From: Lingula anatina
Lineage: Eukaryota; Brachiopoda; Lingulata; Lingulida; Lingulidae
Direction of reading: 5' to 3'
Assembly (NCBI RefSeq): GCF_001039355.2
Contig: NW_019774425.1
Location: 1-21,120 of the forward strand
Length of the DNA stretch: 21,120 nt
This document shows positions 19,024-21,120 of the stretch, piece after piece. The notes beneath the pieces are model-generated. The model was not told where the DNA came from. It did not search any database and saw only the letters and a program-made list of their open reading frames with translations. Numbering within the stretch: the stretch's first letter is position 1; every line of letters begins with the position of its first letter. The position numbers were made by a program, and so were the translations under genes.

Positions 19024-19755
19024 CACCCAAACCCAATAAGGAGGTGCATTTCACATGCTGAAGTGTCAAAAAAATAAAAATGAATGAATTCAAAATTGTA
19101 TTCAATATTTCAAAACATATATGTGTATAGAACAAAAATCCACGACCGTCTCAACTAAAATCCAATTTTTAATTTTTACCATGTCTTTAACATTACGAAA
19201 AGAGCGCTATATGGTAACGTATGTTCCAAAAAAACGTACGGTAACGTATGTTCCTTGCCATTTAATTTTCATTTTTATGCCGCGTTCCGATATATTTTTT
19301 AGTGGTTCAGTCATGGTAAATTAGACATGACGTAAGGACGTTTTTATAAATATTTAAACTCAAGGGACTTTGCGTCATGGCTTATACTAGGTAACGTATT
19401 TTCCCTAGAAAAATTGTCAAAATGTTTCATTTTGTTCAAGTACTTGTGTGCAAGAGCAGCGTTATACTTGTAGGAGATAAATCAATGAACAAAACTAGTG
19501 ATGACTGAATTTTCAAAATGAGTAGAACGTTTCACAGTTGGACGTTTTGTAGTTGTGACAGTAACGTATGTTCATTTTTGGGGTTAAACGATGAATTATT
19601 ATTTTATTATTCATGGTTCCAGAAGAGTGAAACTTTTATACAAGCTTCTTCATGTGGGACCCTAAAATAATCCATCACAGTTTGCAATCTGTGCAGTAAA
19701 TATTTTTAATAACATGCTTGTGACATCAATTGCACCTCTATATTGGGTTTGGGTG
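19024..19755. mobile_element. Non-autonomous element with 25-bp imperfect terminal inverted repeats
   Basis: Left arm 19024-19048 and right arm 19731-19755 are inverted copies matching at 23 of 25 bases (core CACCCAAACCCAATA...GAGGTGCA). Inside, GTAACGTATGTTCC-like motifs occur at 19213, 19240, 19390 and 19560, and GTAACGTA appears inverted just outside the right arm (19761-19768). There is no transposase. The outer boundary may extend a few tens of bases beyond the arms. The layout is that of a MITE or deleted DNA transposon; I do not recognise the superfamily. Confidence 0.65.
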
Positions 19756-19774
19756 AATAGTACGTTACGTCTCT

Positions 19775-20023
19775 TTTCTGGTCCTCAAATCAAATATTCA
19801 AAACTGAAATATCCGAACCCTTACCAATCACTTGTGGAGTCCCCCAAGGCTCCATCTAAGAGCCTTTATTTTTATCATTTTCAGTAATGACCTGCCACTA
19901 CATACTGATAATGGAGAAATTGATATGTATGCTGATGACCCTACAATAACCGTCACTGCCAATTCTGTACCAGAACTAAACATTAATTTAAAGGACAATG
20001 GTCATGCCGTCAGAATGGCCTGA
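19775..20023 (+). pseudogene. LINE reverse transcriptase fragment
   Basis: Plus-strand reading gives SEPLPITCGVPQGSI followed by a stop, then after a shift FIFIIFSNDLPLHTDN and IDMYADDPTITVTANSVPELN, ending in a stop at 20023. GVPQGS and YADD are consecutive reverse transcriptase motifs. The fragment is short and frame-shifted, and the motif style differs from the minus-strand LINE at 16468-18112, so it belongs to another family. Confidence 0.8.
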
Positions 20024-21120
20024 ACGGAACATATTCTTCAGAAAACATGCCCAACTAACGATACCTTTATCCAAATACACAAATTAAAAGCTAATTTTGT
20101 AATTTTTTGCCTTTAAAAAACGTCCTTTTTGCTCGGCCTTGGAGTTAATGAGCTACGTGGGCACGTGATCCGATGACGACAATCGTGCCACCGGAGAACA
20201 GAGCGTGCTTAGCTGTCAAACTGAGCTGCATTGTCTACCTGTAAGATGACTTTTCTGGCTTCTGATAAAAGTTTATACTCATTCAAATCTCTTACCCGAG
20301 GGGTCTAAATCCTTGAGAAGCTGTGATAAACCATTTCCCGTCTAGTCAATTCTTTAACGAACATTTAATTATGGTTATCCCAAGTTGTATAAAACACTGC
20401 ATTTGAATGAGTTAAGGGTACTGTTGATTATTGAATATGAGGTCCATGTTATTTGTGAAATTCAATTTATTTTATTAAACCGCTGACACCTCGTCTTGCA
20501 TACTTTTATTAAACTGAGGTAAACAATGCCCGTTACCTTTACAAGTCCCATCTTAATGAACCATCTAACTGGAACTTCCTTTACCTCTTAATTAGAGGGT
20601 TAACTGGCATTCAATTTGTCTTGCACTCTCACTGTCGATATTTATCTCAGGTAAATATCTACCTGTGCGTTAGTTTCAAAGAGCAGCTCCCGCAGACCTG
20701 GGGGTACTAGATAAAAACTCAACACCAGGTTTATCGAGGAGCTAGAGAAAGAAAGGAAAATTTTTCCTGCACAGCTTCATATGAATTTTAACACGGACTT
20801 GATCCAGCTTAGACCTCCAAACTAACAGAGTGACATGGGCAATTTTCACAAACAAATAATAAAACTATATTTCAGTTAGCCGCCTTTAAAATAAATATAC
20901 CGTTCTGGGTAAATTAGAATATTTATTAAATCGCAAGAATATTTTTGACTTTAAATGATGATTTTATTATTAATGGAAATTAAGCTACTATATGAGGTAC
21001 ATTTGCTGTGATTACGCTGTCCTTCAAGTTTTGCGTAAGTCTACATTTTTCTGTACGTGCTTGTAATTCTTTTAATCTGTGCGTACAATTTTTGCAGGTC
21101 TGGTTACGCCCCTGTTATGC
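20024..21120. other. No recognisable gene or element
   Basis: AT-rich sequence with only short open frames. I looked on the minus strand for upstream chitin synthase exons and found no convincing one. Confidence 0.5.

Noticed and set aside
20200-20260. Possible upstream chitin synthase exon on the minus strand after a cttacag acceptor-like site
   Set aside because: All frames close quickly and no family motif is present.
1-21120. CRISPR arrays, tRNA or rRNA genes, prokaryotic operons
   Set aside because: No regularly spaced repeats, no cloverleaf or rRNA motifs recognised, and the gene is clearly spliced.

Overview
The window looks like metazoan nuclear DNA. It is AT-rich, its genes are split by GT-AG introns, and most of the rest is degenerate transposon sequence (Tc1/mariner-like, BEL/Pao, a solo LTR, non-LTR reverse transcriptases). 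The one recognisable cellular gene is a chitin synthase of the large multi-pass animal type. That, together with the transposon mix, suggests a marine invertebrate, perhaps a mollusc, brachiopod or other lophotrochozoan. The phylum is inferred and I cannot fix it from sequence alone.

The chitin synthase is on the minus strand, with its 5' side at high coordinates. Exons I can place are: an N-terminal multi-membrane exon (13816 to 12624), a short acidic exon (11985 to 11770), a four-exon catalytic cassette (copy B, 10359 to 7883), a second nearly identical four-exon cassette (copy A, 7261 to 4658), and a terminal exon (1922 to 937) ending at a stop. Splice phases fit throughout. N-terminal exon + acidic exon + either cassette + terminal exon gives one open frame of 3993 nt (1330 residues plus stop). 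Joining cassette B to cassette A breaks the frame. One transcript can therefore use only one cassette. The alternatives are a mutually exclusive four-exon cassette, a recent partial gene duplication, or two alleles placed side by side by the assembler. An ambiguous base (N) lies five bases from the junction, so the assembly explanation must be tested first. Any exons 5' of 13816 were not found.

Region by region: 1-936 is downstream of the gene. 937-1922 is the terminal exon. 1923-4657 is the last intron, holding a Tc1-like transposase relic split by a 574-bp solo LTR. 4037-7286 and 7285-10384 are the tandem units, each carrying a four-exon cassette plus part of the intron after it with an opposite-strand Tc1 fragment. 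10385-12623 holds introns, a perfect 28-bp inverted-repeat hairpin and the acidic exon. 12624-13816 is the N-terminal exon. 13817-21120 is repeat-rich: a TA microsatellite, a deleted BEL/Pao pol 3' end with its LTR, a dead minus-strand LINE, a terminal-inverted-repeat element of about 0.73 kb, and a short plus-strand LINE fragment.

I see no RNA genes, CRISPR arrays or prokaryotic features.
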